This document shows positions 1 to 10,829 of a stretch of 64,000 nt of DNA, in pieces. Below the pieces are notes generated by a model. The model searched no databases. It had not been told where the DNA came from and saw nothing but the letters and a program-made list of their open reading frames with translations. Every line of letters starts with the position of its first letter. Within the stretch, counting starts at the first letter, position 1. The DNA is from Atopsyche davidsoni (Eukaryota; Arthropoda; Insecta; Trichoptera; Hydrobiosidae), in the NCBI GenBank assembly GCA_022113835.1, contig JAILWY010000020.1:1-64000 (forward strand). The letters are read 5' to 3'. Made by a program: the position numbers and the translations under genes.

Positions 1-1124
1 CTTAACAGTATGCGAACGTAATTTGGTGGTAAGACTGTTTTCTCGTAATACTCCATGGTGAGGTAAAGAATAATGAGGTGAATTGTACTCCTTTACTTTA
101 GTCATGTGGCCTAGTGCCAGATACTCCTGCATAAAATTGCAATATAGTTGTTTGTATACCGGTGACTTATCTAGTTTTCTCTCATGACAAAAAACGACTT
201 CGTGCTATGTTATAGCTTTCTCCTAAGTCCGATGTGGATTCTTTAAACGGAATTTGAACCGTAAAATGACCGTTTGTTGATCTCTGATGTGTGGATACGA
301 AGATGTCTTCACATGCACGATCTTCGCATGTGAGTGTTGAGTTAAAAGGGTGTAATTCTTCTATCTCCCAAAACTTTTTTAATTGTTCATCTATTGTAAT
401 GGATTGAATAAGATTGCATTGCGTTTCAGTTGTATTTTTACTGAAGTGATTGTGAATGGGTCCAGATATGATCCAGCCCAACTTGGTTTCCTGTAAATAA
501 GGACCGTTTGTTAAGCGAATACTTCTGGTTAGCAACATATCCCAGAAGTAATCTGCTCCTATTATTATGTCCGCCTGCGATGGCGAATGGAAAGTAGGAT
601 CTGCGAGTTTGATCTGTTGCGGTATGTTCAAACTATTTTTGTTGATACCAACCGGAGGTATTGTTGATGTTAGCTTTGGTAAAACTATGCACATAATTTG
701 TTGAGAAAAGTTCCCATTTAAAGCTTTCACAAATTTGAGTAGCCGTTTGGGTTGAATGACCTACTCCTGTAATCGATATTGTGGACTGTATTGATTTTAC
801 TTTTAATTTCTTGCATAAGGATGCCGATATAAGGCAGTGTTGACTGCCACTGTCTAGTAGTGCCCTAGCCTTGCAATATTCATTATCTTCACCACGCACA
901 TATATTAGAGCAGTGGATAATATTACTTGACTCAGCGTGCTAAAGTTTGAGAAGCTTGGGGTTTCATTAATTTTTGAGATTGAATTGAGTGTGGTTGAGA
1001 CGTCAGTCTTTACGACCGATCGATCTTCCGGAGACTTGTTAGTGTTCTCTCGTTCTTTCGCAGAATGAAGTAAAGTGTTGTGTCTTTTGTTGATTTGAAG
1101 TAACATAGAATCTATAACTGACAA
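1..1124 (-). pseudogene. BEL/Pao LTR retrotransposon pol fragment (protease to start of RT), broken
   Basis: On the minus strand 1124-633 encodes a linker ending in HNTLLH followed by a retropepsin-like segment with the DSGSQ active-site motif (LLDSGSQHCLISASLCKKL), as in the peptidase domain of BEL/Pao polyproteins. A frameshift near 730-640 moves the reading frame, and 730-182 continues with the typical BEL/Pao block IIGADYFWDML, then TKLGWIISGPI. A stop near 182 is followed in another frame by YSLPHHGV, the family's entry into reverse transcriptase; the fragment then runs off the window edge. At least two frame breaks mean it is dead. LTRs are not visible. Orientation: 5' end near 1124, 3' end outside the window. 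Family call is from motif recognition only. Confidence 0.85.
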
Positions 1125-1250
1125 TTACCTCATGCACATAAGATTACTAACTTCCGTTAAATCGCTTGTTTTTGCAATTATAATATAAAATTTTCTAGAA
1201 AAACAAAGCAGTGTGAGAACATTTCTTGCCTCAATACATAAAACGCACAA

Positions 1251-1790
1251 TTGAATCGTACAAAAATTGATTTTGAAATTATATATAATCACGTTCGCGA
1301 TCCACCAAATGATGTGTTGTCTCGGTTCTTCTTTAGGGAATTGAGACCGTTGCGAAAAATTGAGGCATTTGAAATGTGGCTATATAGGAGAACCCTTAAA
1401 ATACAACAGGATGCCTGCCATACAAACGAGAGAGTCATGTACAGAATGTGTAAAGAAAGTGAACCCCTGACGATGGTAAAAAATCGTAAGGTGATACGGC
1501 TATATTTAAAAATAATAATTGTAGCCTATTGCAGCTAATTTCCCTTGGTAGAATCAAAAGAAAATAAAAGGAGAACACTAAAGTGGGTGCGTATTTTATG
1601 GCAGTGGCTGGTAATCGAGGTTCCAGCCGAATGAGTAAGAAAATACATATGTTCATTGAAATGGTCACCAACTTCCTCTGAGGAGAAGCACTCGGAGCAG
1701 AGGATACAATTACGTAAGAAGAGGTCATCGGTGTTTTGAAAACTGCTATCGAAAGGGAAATCTCTCCGAATAGAATCCTTTCTTAATACT
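1251..1790 (+). mobile_element. LINE 3'-end fragment (RT C-terminal region), degenerate
   Basis: An open frame 1251-1538 carries IEAFEMWLYRRTLKI, then NERVMYRMCKE and LTMVKNRKV, the signature of the region downstream of the RT catalytic core in insect endonuclease-reverse transcriptase LINEs (consensus along the lines of AFEMWLYRR, TNEEVLRR, TTIKRRK). Downstream, out of frame, 1600-1720 encodes the tail FIEMVTNFL. The same tail recurs at least ten more times in this window. The copy is 5'-truncated and frameshifted. The clade (RTE-like or Jockey-like) is not determined. Confidence 0.7.
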
Positions 1791-1799
1791 GAAAAGTAT

Positions 1800-2570
1800 G
1801 TAATGTGTTGTTTTTTTTTTATTATTTTTATTCTTAGGTGTTTATTTCGCTTTCAAACAAACGGAGCGCAAATATTTATTTATTTTAAAAATTAAAATTA
1901 TATTTAATGATATTTTTCATAATAAAAGTAACAATAATTAATCACACTCTTCAAAATAGTAATTCTGCGTTTTGTATTCCCATAACGTGACATGATTAGC
2001 CCAAATGGTTTCGAGAACTGTAATTACTTATTGAATTATTTTTAAAATGTCTGATGTGCTATTATTAAAAAATAATGAATGACTATGACACCATTTTAAA
2101 TAAAAATCAATGCAAACACGTCTTGTCCTGAACAAGTATTATGCTTTATTTAAAAAAATATCATTATTCAAGAAATAATACCACCAGGATTCTAAAGTAT
2201 TGGCAATGATGAAAAAAAATTGTTTATTGAAATTACAATTATATATCTCCCGTCCAAAAACACTGATCATTTTAATAGTTACTTTAAAGGTAATATAAAA
2301 TGCATTTTAATTGATTTACTCCAATGAGTTCTTTGAAAGTTTGCGAGTCATGCCCGCGCGGTGTTTATTTCGAAATATTTATTTATTATCTGATTGACTT
2401 TAAAACCTTTAGGAATAAAACTAGAATTATAATTATATTTAAGATTAAAATAAAAAGAAAGAATAATAGTTTATCACTAAAATTAATAAATAAAAAACAC
2501 GAAATTAGCATGATAGAACAATTTATTAATAAATAGTAGGTTGAAGAATTAAACATACACTATAAATACC
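1800..2570. other. AT-rich intergenic stretch
   Basis: Very AT-rich, with homopolymer runs and no coding signal that I trust. An open frame at 2324-2536 is low-complexity Lys/Ile/Phe and looks like chance. Confidence 0.6.
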
Positions 2571-2574
2571 TGAA

Positions 2575-5500
2575 GTAGAGACGTCAGACATCCTGAAATA
2601 AAAGGTTTTATAAACAGCAAGGGCAGGCAACCGTAAAGATGGGATGTGGGATGGCGGCATAATCAGGCAACCTGACGTTGAGACGTCAGGTGGCAGCTAG
2701 GGCAGGCGTCCTGGAGTAGGAAGACTGGAAGCGGCAATTGCAGGCAACCGTAAAGATGGGGTGTGGGATGGCGGCATAATCAGGCAACCTGACGTTGAGA
2801 CGTCAGGTGGCAGCTAGGGCAGGCGTCCTGGAGTAGGAAGACTGGAAGCGGCAATTGCAGGCAACCGTAAAGATGGGGTGTGGGATGGCGGCATAATCAG
2901 GCAACCTGACGTTGAGACGTCAGGTGGCAGCTAGGGCAGGCGTCCTGGAGTAGGAAGACTGGAAGCGGCAATTGCAGGCAACCGTAAAGATGGGGTGTGG
3001 GATGGCGGCATAATCAGGCAACCTGACGTTGAGACGTCAGGTGGCAGCTAGGGCAGGCGTCCTGGAGTAGGAAGACTGGAAGCGGCAATTGCAGGCAACC
3101 GTAAAGATGGGGTGTGGGATGGCGGCATAATCAGGCAACCTGACGTTGAGACGTCAGGTGGCAGCTAGGGCAGGCGTCCTGGAGTAGGAAGACTGGAGGC
3201 GGCAATTGCAGGCAACCGTAAAGATGGGGTGTGGGATGGCGGCATAATCAGGCAACCTGACGTTGAGACGTCAGGTGGCAGCTAGGGCAGGCGTCCTGGA
3301 GTAGGAAGACTGGAGGCGGCAATTGCAGGCAACCGTAAAGATGGGGTGTGGGATGGCGGCATAATCAGGCAACCTGACGTTGAGACGTCAGGTGGCAGCT
3401 AGGGCAGGCGTCCTGGAGTAGGAAGACTGGAGGCGGCAATTGCAGGCAACCGTAAAGATGGGGTGTGGGATGGCGGCATAATCAGGCAACCTGACGTTGA
3501 GACGTCAGGTGGCAGCTAGGGCAGGCGTCCTGGAGTAGGAAGACTGGAGGCGGCAATTGCAGGCAACCGTAAAGATGGGGTGTGGGATGGCGGCATAATC
3601 AGGCAACCTGACGTTGAGACGTCAGGTGGCAGCTAGGGCAGGCGTCCTGGAGTAGGAAGACTGGAGGCGGCAATTGCAGGCAACCGTAAAGATGGGGTGT
3701 GGGATGGCGGCATAATCAGGCAACCTGACGTTGAGACGTCAGGTGGCAGCTAGGGCAGGCGTCCTGGAGTAGGAAGACTGGAGGCGGCAATTGCAGGCAA
3801 CCGTAAAGATGGGGTGTGGGATGGCGGCATAATCAGGCAACCTGACGTTGAGACGTCAGGTGGCAGCTAGGGCAGGCGTCCTGGAGTAGGAAGACTGGAG
3901 GCGGCAATTGCAGGCAACCGTAAAGATGGGGTGTGGGATGGCGGCATAATCAGGCAACCTGACGTTGAGACGTCAGGTGGCAGCTAGGGCAGGCGTCCTG
4001 GAGTAGGAAGACTGGAAGCGGCAATTGCAGGCAACCGTAAAGATGGGGTGTGGGATGGCGGCATAATCAGGCAACCTGACGTTGAGACGTCAGGTGGCAG
4101 CTAGGGCAGGCGTCCTGGAGTAGGAAGACTGGAGGCGGCAATTGCAGGCAACCGTAAAGATGGGGTGTGGGATGGCGGCATAATCAGGCAACCTGACGTT
4201 GAGACGTCAGGTGGCAGCTAGGGCAGGCGTCCTGGAGTAGGAAGACTGGAGGCGGCAATTGCAGGCAACCGTAAAGATGGGGTGTGGGATGGCGGCATAA
4301 TCAGGCAACCTGACGTTGAGACGTCAGGTGGCAGCTAGGGCAGGCGTCCTGGAGTAGGAAGACTGGAGGCGGCAATTGCAGGCAACCGTAAAGATGGGGT
4401 GTGGGATGGCGGCATAATCAGGCAACCTGACGTTGAGACGTCAGGTGGCAGCTAGGGCAGGCGTCCTGGAGTAGGAAGACTGGAGGCGGCAATTGCAGGC
4501 AACCGTAAAGATGGGGTGTGGGATGGCGGCATAATCAGGCAACCTGACGTTGAGACGTCAGGTGGCAGCTAGGGCAGGCGTCCTGGAGTAGGAAGACTGG
4601 AGGCGGCAATTGCAGGCAACCGTAAAGATGGGGTGTGGGATGGCGGCATAATCAGGCAACCTGACGTTGAGACGTCAGGTGGCAGCTAGGGCAGGCGTCC
4701 TGGAGTAGGAAGACTGGAGGCGGCAATTGCAGGCAACCGTAAAGATGGGGTGTGGGATGGCGGCATAATCAGGCAACCTGACGTTGAGACGTCAGGTGGC
4801 AGCTAGGGCAGGCGTCCTGGAGTAGGAAGACTGGAGGCGGCAATTGCAGGCAACCGTAAAGATGGGGTGTGGGATGGCGGCATAATCAGGCAACCTGACG
4901 TTGAGACGTCAGGTGGCAGCTAGGGCAGGCGTCCTGGAGTAGGAAGACTGGAGGCGGCAATTGCAGGCAACCGTAAAGATGGGGTGTGGGATGGCGGCAT
5001 AATCAGGCAACCTGACGTTGAGACGTCAGGTGGCAGCTAGGGCAGGCGTCCTGGAGTAGGAAGACTGGAGGCGGCAATTGCAGGCAACCGTAAAGATGGG
5101 GTGTGGGATGGCGGCATAATCAGGCAACCTGACGTTGAGACGTCAGGTGGCAGCTAGGGCAGGCGTCCTGGAGTAGGAAGACTGGAGGCGGCAATTGCAG
5201 GCAACCGTAAAGATGGGGTGTGGGATGGCGGCATAATCAGGCAACCTGACGTTGAGACGTCAGGTGGCAGCTAGGGCAGGCGTCCTGGAGTAGGAAGACT
5301 GGAGGCGGCAATTGCAGGCAACCGTAAAGATGGGGTGTGGGATGGCGGCATAATCAGGCAACCTGACGTTGAGACGTCAGGTGGCAGCTAGGGCAGGCGT
5401 CCTGGAGTAGGAAGACTGGAGGCGGCAATTGCAGGCAACCGTAAAGATGGGGTGTGGGATGGCGGCATAATCAGGCAACCTGACGTTGAGACGTCAGGTG

Positions 5501-6850
5501 GCAGCTAGGGCAGGCGTCCTGGAGTAGGAAGACTGGAGGCGGCAATTGCAGGCAACCGTAAAGATGGGGTGTGGGATGGCGGCATAATCAGGCAACCTGA
5601 CGTTGAGACGTCAGGTGGCAGCTAGGGCAGGCGTCCTGGAGTAGGAAGACTGGAGGCGGCAATTGCAGGCAACCGTAAAGATGGGGTGTGGGATGGCGGC
5701 ATAATCAGGCAACCTGACGTTGAGACGTCAGGTGGCAGCTAGGGCAGGCGTCCTGGAGTAGGAAGACTGGAGGCGGCAATTGCAGGCAACCGTAAAGATG
5801 GGGTGTGGGATGGCGGCATAATCAGACAACCTGACGTTGAGACGTCAGGTGGCAGCTAGGGCAGGCGTCCTGGAGTAGGAAGACTGGAGGCGGCAATTGC
5901 AGGCAACCGTAAAGATGGGGTGTGGGATGGCGGCATAATCAGGCAACCTGACGTTGAGACGTCAGGTGGCAGCTAGGGCAGGCGTCCTGGAGTAGGAAGA
6001 CTGGAAGCGGCAATTGCAGGCAACCGTAAAGATGGGGTGTGGGATGGCGGCATAATCAGGCAACCTGACGTTGAGACGTCAGGTGGCAGCTAGGGCAGGC
6101 GTCCTGGAGTAGGAAGACTGGAAGCGGCAATTGCAGGCAACCGTAAAGATGGGGTGTGGGATGGCGGCATAATCAGGCAACCTGACGTTGAGACGTCAGG
6201 TGGCAGCTAGGGCAGGCGTCCTGGAGTAGGAAGACTGGAAGCGGCAATTGCAGGCAACCGTAAAGATGGGATGTGGGATGGCGGCATAATCAGGCAACCT
6301 GACGTTGAGACGTCAGGTGGCAGCTAGGGCAGGCGTCCTGGAGTAGGAAGACTGGAAGCGGCAATTGCAGGCAACCGTAAAGATGGGATGTGGGATGGCG
6401 GCATAATCAGGCAACCTGACGTTGAGACGTCAGGTGGCAGCTAGGGCAGGCGTCCTGGAGTAGGAAGACTGGAAGCGGCAATTGCAGGCAACCGTAAAGA
6501 TGGGATGTGGGATGGCGGCATAATCAGGCAACCTGACGTTGAGACGTCAGGTGGCAGCTAGGGCAGGCGTCCTGGAGTAGGAAGACTGGAAGCGGCAATT
6601 GCAGGCAACCGTAAAGATGGGATGTAGGATGGCGGCATAATCAGGCAACCTGACGTTGAGACGTCAGGTAGCAGCTAGGGCAGGCGTCCTGGAGTAGGAA
6701 GACTGGAAGCGGCAATTGCAGGCAACCGTAAAGATGGGATGTGGGATGGCGGCATAATCAGGCAACCTGACGTTGAGACGTCAGGTGGCAGCTAGGGCAG
6801 GCGTCCTGGAGTAGGAAGACTGGAAGCGGCAACCTGAAGTTGAGACGTCA
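2575..6850. repeat. 36-copy tandem array of a 117-bp unit (satellite/minisatellite)
   Basis: The marker aatcagg falls at 2661 and then every 117 bp up to 6756, giving exactly 36 registers with no length change. Copies are almost identical. A decayed half copy leads in at about 2575-2625 and an internally deleted copy ends at about 6850. Each unit holds a perfect inverted repeat cctgacgt-tgag-acgtcagg (8-bp stem, 4-nt loop). Two diagnostic sites vary: gggatg versus ggggtg, and ggaagcgg versus ggaggcgg. The outer copies on both sides carry gggatg/aag, the next layer ggggtg/aag, and the core ggggtg/agg, with one aag copy at about 4016. There is no open reading frame through the unit. Confidence 0.97.
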
Positions 6851-6851
6851 C

Positions 6852-6900
6852 GGGTTGTGACGTGTCCCCTGACGTGGAGTCAGGGGACACATCACAACCC
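6852..6900. repeat. 49-bp palindrome at the array edge
   Basis: Left arm 6852-6873 and right arm 6879-6900 pair over 22 positions with a single C/T difference around the 5-nt loop gtgga. It sits exactly between the 117-bp array and the 130-bp repeats, and its outer sequence (gggttgtga) is the junction motif of the 130-bp repeats. Confidence 0.95.
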
Positions 6901-7390
6901 GTAGCTGGGACGTAGCGTTCAAAAGTTAGGTTTAACGATGTCTATACGGCGTGCTATGGGAAATTTTCGAGGTTTATCACTTTGAGGGGACTCATGGGAC
7001 CGGGGGGAGTCGGCAGACACGTCACAACCCATACGTGGCACGTAGCGTTCAAAAGTTAGGTTTGACGATGACAGTTCGGCGTGCTATGGGAAATTTTCGA
7101 GGTTTATCACTTTGAGGGGACTCGTGGGACCGGGGGGAGTCGGCAGACACGTCACAACCCATACGTGGCACGTAGCGTTCAAAAGCTGGGTTTTACGATG
7201 ACAGTTCGGCGATTTTTGGGAAATTTTCGAGGTTTATCACTCTGAGGGGACTCGTGGGACCGGGGGAAGTCTGCCGACATGTCACAACCCATAGCTGGGA
7301 CGAAGCGTGCAAAAGTTAGGTTTGACGATGACAGTTCGGCGTGCTATGGGAAATTTTCGAGGTTTATCACTTTGAGGGGATCTGTGGTCA
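6893..7390. repeat. 130-bp tandem repeat, about 3.8 copies
   Basis: The motif cacaaccc ends at 6900, 7030, 7160 and 7290, a period of 130 bp. Shared blocks are cgtagcgttcaaaag, ggaaattttcgaggtttatc and gaccgggg. The copies differ by point changes, more than the 117-bp array does, so this array is older or less homogenised. Its right edge abuts the truncated reverse transcriptase of the LTR element. Confidence 0.93.
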
Positions 7391-7399
7391 ACTACCTTG

Positions 7400-8168
7400 G
7401 CGGGCTCTTGAGCCCTCCTTTATCGCCGTATTGTCTCGTCACACACTGCTATGTCAGCTCCCGGGTGACATTCCACAAATTGGTTGAGCTCTCTGTAATC
7501 CAGCACCGGCCGTACTTTGTCCTTGTCCTTCTGGACGACCACCATCAGTGGGAGCACTCCGCCTCGCGGGCCTGTCCATGGATGCAGCCAACCCTTCCTA
7601 ACCCAGTCCCTCACTTCAGCCTTGAAAGCCTCTTCGGCCTCTGGCCCTGCGCTGCGTCCATGCCGACTATCACGTCGACTCCTGCAAGCACGCGGTCCAT
7701 GACGATGGTGTCGACTTCCACCACCCTGTCCAGCAGCTCCATCCTCGCCCGAGCTGTCCCTCGGCACGCCACGCGGCTCCCGTTGACCGCCACGATATCG
7801 ACTTTTCCTGGCGACAGCACAGGGCACAGGCCCGCGCGAATCACCGTCCGCGAGCAGCCTCCCACCGATCACTCCGAAAATCCGAAAACTCCTCCCACCG
7901 ATCTTCACCCGCACGACGGGCAGAGCCTTTAGTCCTGCTCGCGGGAAGCTGCCGGCACACAAGCCTCCCGCCGATCTTTTCCCGACCAACACTGCATGGC
8001 CGTGTGGCCTTTCTTCCCGCACTTCCAGCACTCAATGTCCTTGTAATTCCGCGTGGGACGCGACCCCCCCATGGCATCTCCTTCGATTTCCCTGACAGCT
8101 GTCACGATGTTTCCGCGTCGGAGGAGCGACTTCGGGTGGTGGAGCGACTGCAGGTGAAGCCGTGTCCG
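7400..8168 (-). pseudogene. LTR retrotransposon: gag zinc knuckle, protease, start of RT, broken
   Basis: Read on the minus strand, the order is: a proline-rich linker (8168-8090), a CCHC zinc knuckle CWKCGKKGHTAMQC (about 8010-7970), a retropepsin-like stretch (SRTVIRAGL, then VDIVAVNGSRV and VLAGVDVIVGMDA, about 7890-7660), and the RT entry block GWLHPW, PLMVVVQKDKDKVRPVLDYRELN (about 7590-7450). The pieces lie in different frames. The expected DTG of the protease reads as IGG, so it is inactive as well as frameshifted. RT stops near 7420 at the 130-bp repeats. Motif order fits a Ty3/gypsy-like element. It continues the gag at 9690-9935, from which it is separated by the R1-like insert. Confidence 0.75.
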
Positions 8169-9690
8169 CGATCCTGCCACTTCTGCACGGTCGTTGCCCT
8201 CGCGTTCTCGCGCGCGGTGTCGCGATCACCGGCGTCCTCGAAGATGGCCTTTCGTTCCTCTGCGAGAAGGTCGATGGGCGGAATCCCCGCGAGCACGAGC
8301 GCCGCATCGGCCGATACCGTGCGGTATCCGCATATGACGCGGAGCGCCGCACGCCGCTGCACGCTTGTTAGCATGCTGCGGTAGTGTGCCATCCGCATGC
8401 TCGGCGCCCAGACTTCGGCGCCGAAGAGCATTTGGGATTGGGCCACACTAGCGAGCAGCTTCCGCTTCTGTTCCTGCGGACCCTGCACGTTCAGCAGGAT
8501 CCGCGAAAGCGCAGCGGTGGTTCCCGCGGCTTTCTCCGCGGCTCTGCGGATGTGGGCCGTGTACTTCAGGGACCCGTCGAAGTACACGCCCAGGTATCTG
8601 ACCGATTTTTGCGGGGTGATGACCGCGTCGCCGACGGTTATTCGCGGCGGCTCGTGCTTGCGCCTTCCTACAAGCATTACCGCCTCGGTCTTGTGCGCTG
8701 CCAGCTCCAGGTGGTGGTCCCCCAGGGCCTGGGCGATCCTCCGCAGCGCTTCGTTAAGATTGGCCTGCAGATCCGACATCTTTCTGGCGACGGCCACGAC
8801 GCCGATGTCGTCCGCGAAGCCAATCTCTTCGACACCGTCGGGAAGCTCCACTCGCAGCACCGCATCGTACATTCCGGTCCGATGCGGACAGAGCGGTCCG
8901 AGGACCGACCCCTGTGGCACTCCGCATGTGGTGGTTCTGGTGGTTCTGGTTATTCCACCTGTGGGAGTGTAATGCACGCTGCGGTCTCGAAAGTAACTGT
9001 CCACGACAGCTCGCACGTACGGCTCGACGCCTTTCTTCTCCAGCGCCTCCATGATCTTCTCCCATGGGGCGCTGTTGAAGGCGTTTTTAACGTCAAGCGT
9101 TACGAGCACGCAGTACTGTCTTGTCCGCCAGGTCCCCGCATTTGCCATCTCGGCCTTGCGGTGGACCCTCGTGATGGCGTCCGCCGTGGACCTACCCCTC
9201 CTGAACCCGTACTGAGACTCGGACAGGCAGCCCTCGGTCTCGATGTACGAGTCCAGTCTGGAATGTAGTAACCTTTCGAAGAGCTTCCCGAAGCTGTCGA
9301 GGAGGCACAATGGTCGGTAAGAAGACGCAAGATCGACCGGCTTGTCTCCTTTGCGCACCAGCGCTAGGCGCGCGGTCTTCCAGCACCCCGGGAACGTGGC
9401 CTTCGTCAGACAGGTGTTGAAGACCGCGAGCAGCGCCGCAGGATCTTCGCGCACGGTCCTCTTCACGATCTCGTTGGGGATTCCGTCGGGTCCGGGCGCC
9501 TTGGCGTTGGGGAGGCGACTCGCGGCGATCTTCAGCTCCGGCACGGTGAAGAGTGGGATCTCTTCGTCCGGAGCTACGATGACCGCAGGTCGCCCGCCGT
9601 CAGGGCGCGTTGGAAACAGCGCATCCAGTATGGCGTCCACCCGACCGGGCAGGGTGATGCCCGGGATAATCTGAGGAGTGAAGTACACGG
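8168..9690 (-). mobile_element. R1-like non-LTR retrotransposon RT fragment, copy 1, inside gag
   Basis: One long minus-strand frame (9688-8102, 528 aa as opened) encodes a reverse transcriptase. Motifs in order: KAPGPDGIPNEIVK (about residue 65), SQYGFRRGRSTADAI (about 160), VTLDVKNAFNS (motif A), GVPQGSVLGP, FADDIGVV (catalytic FADD), HKTEAVML and VRYLGVYFDGSL. This arrangement fits the R1/Jockey group. Right after GVPQGSVLGP the residues CPHRTG replace the LLWNI-type sequence seen in copy 2, a local lesion. The 5' end is missing (an in-frame stop lies just upstream of 9688), and the 3' end breaks off after KWQDR at about 8170, where LTR-element sequence resumes. It lacks the C-terminal CPLC domain and poly(A) present in copy 2. 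Confidence 0.88.
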
Positions 9691-9940
9691 GTCTGCTTTA
9701 TTAATTCTTCCTCATCAGGCACGTTGTCGCCCAACCACGACTGCGCGTCCTTTGATACGCCGCTGGGCAGACCCTGAATGAATTTGTATAGGACCGGACG
9801 GCCTGACATCCCGGTCGCGGCGGCGAGACGCTTCAACTCCGCCATGTTTGCTTCCACCGTTTCCTGCTCTTGAAACTGCCACGTGGAAAACGCGGCGATC
9901 GACGCTATCGGGCGAGGATTGAACGCGCTCCGGAGACATA
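9690..9940 (-). pseudogene. LTR retrotransposon gag, N-terminal part
   Basis: An ATG near 9932 opens MSPERVQSSPDSVD. After a frameshift the minus strand continues with FSTWQFQEQE, MAELKRLAAATGM, LYKFIQGLPSGV, and EEELIKQTR ending at 9690. The FIQGLP and EELI..R blocks are gag-like. The frame is then lost at the R1-like insert, and the matching zinc knuckle resumes beyond 8168. The element is dead through frameshifts and the insertion. Confidence 0.6.
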
Positions 9941-9984
9941 GACAACAATACGCTAGCAGTGGACTGTATTATCATTCATTTAAA

Positions 9985-10382
9985 ACACTTTATTCGTATA
10001 AACTTTTATTCAAGCTTCATTACAAACATTGATTACAATTTAACATTTATCTGATATTAAAACAGGTTACATTTAACACTTTATTTTAACTTTGGACCGA
10101 TAACCGGGTCGTTTAATTTCACTTCACTTTCGACACAATATACTCCGAACTCGCGGCAGTATTACTTTATGAGATTTGTAAGATTTTTAACCATTGCGGC
10201 AGGTATACGAACGCATCGTATCCTGGCAGAATATTCTTGCTCCCGAGTTAGTCACCCTGTGGAGACAATTTGAATACTTTTCAACTTTTTAACGACAGAC
10301 ACGCGATCCTGCATGGTGGTCGGAGTATCCTCGCTCCCGGGCAGCGTCACCCCGTGGAGTCAAATTTAATACTGCCCCCTTG
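9985..10382 (-). repeat. candidate LTR with polypurine tract
   Basis: On the minus strand a purine tract (caaggggg, at 10382-10376) precedes a noncoding stretch that ends shortly before the gag ATG. It contains two AATAAA-type motifs near its 3' end (about 9995-10010). It also contains two related sub-blocks, 10228-10276 and 10318-10372, both with gctcccg, gtcaccc and gtggag in the same order. Exact ends (TG...CA) and target duplications could not be fixed. Confidence 0.4.
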
Positions 10383-10429
10383 AGGTGGAGAGAGTCCGAG
10401 CCAGAGCTGCGTTGTAACGTGGGCAGATT

Positions 10430-10815
10430 CAAAAGCAGCGCGGGGCCAGAGGCCGAAACAGGCCGACAACAGTCTCCGCGACATTAGACGAAGGCGGACG
10501 GAGATCCGCAAATACCAAACTAATCTCCACAGCATGTAAGATGGACTGAAACCAATAAAGACATGATTTAGGAATGACAGGAACAAGTCTTCTTTCATTC
10601 GTGGTCACCTCGTCCGGAAGGGACATAAAAATCTGGAACGCCTCACCCTGTAGCAGGATCGGGATGCATAGCGTGAGGTCGCTCTCGCCGCACGCGTGCA
10701 TCATCTTCTTGAGACGGGCGAGCCATAGCTGCCGAAGTCCTGCAGCTTCCTTTGCATCGGCTTTTCCCTGGTTTCGGCAGCCGCCGAAATAGCAAACTGG
10801 AAATATAAATATCAA
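10430..10815 (-). pseudogene. LTR retrotransposon gag fragment next to a polypurine tract
   Basis: The minus frame reads LWLARLKKMMHACGE, then TLCIPILLQGEAF and LPDEVTTNE, a gag-like pattern (substrate-free helical block with LLxGEA). It then passes directly to sequence leading into the purine tract at 10380. Gag joined to the 3' end of an element implies a large internal deletion. Together with the gag on the other side of the candidate LTR, this suggests two element copies sharing one LTR. Assignment is tentative. Confidence 0.4.
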
Positions 10816-10829
10816 TCGATTAAAAAAGC

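Noticed and set aside
2575..6850. CRISPR-like array
   Set aside because: Whole 117-bp units are repeated with no unique spacers, and the DNA is clearly from an arthropod nucleus.
8384..9268. Long plus-strand frame of 294 codons opposite the R1-like RT
   Set aside because: It is the antisense shadow of a GC-rich RT frame. The minus frame has the RT motifs in order.
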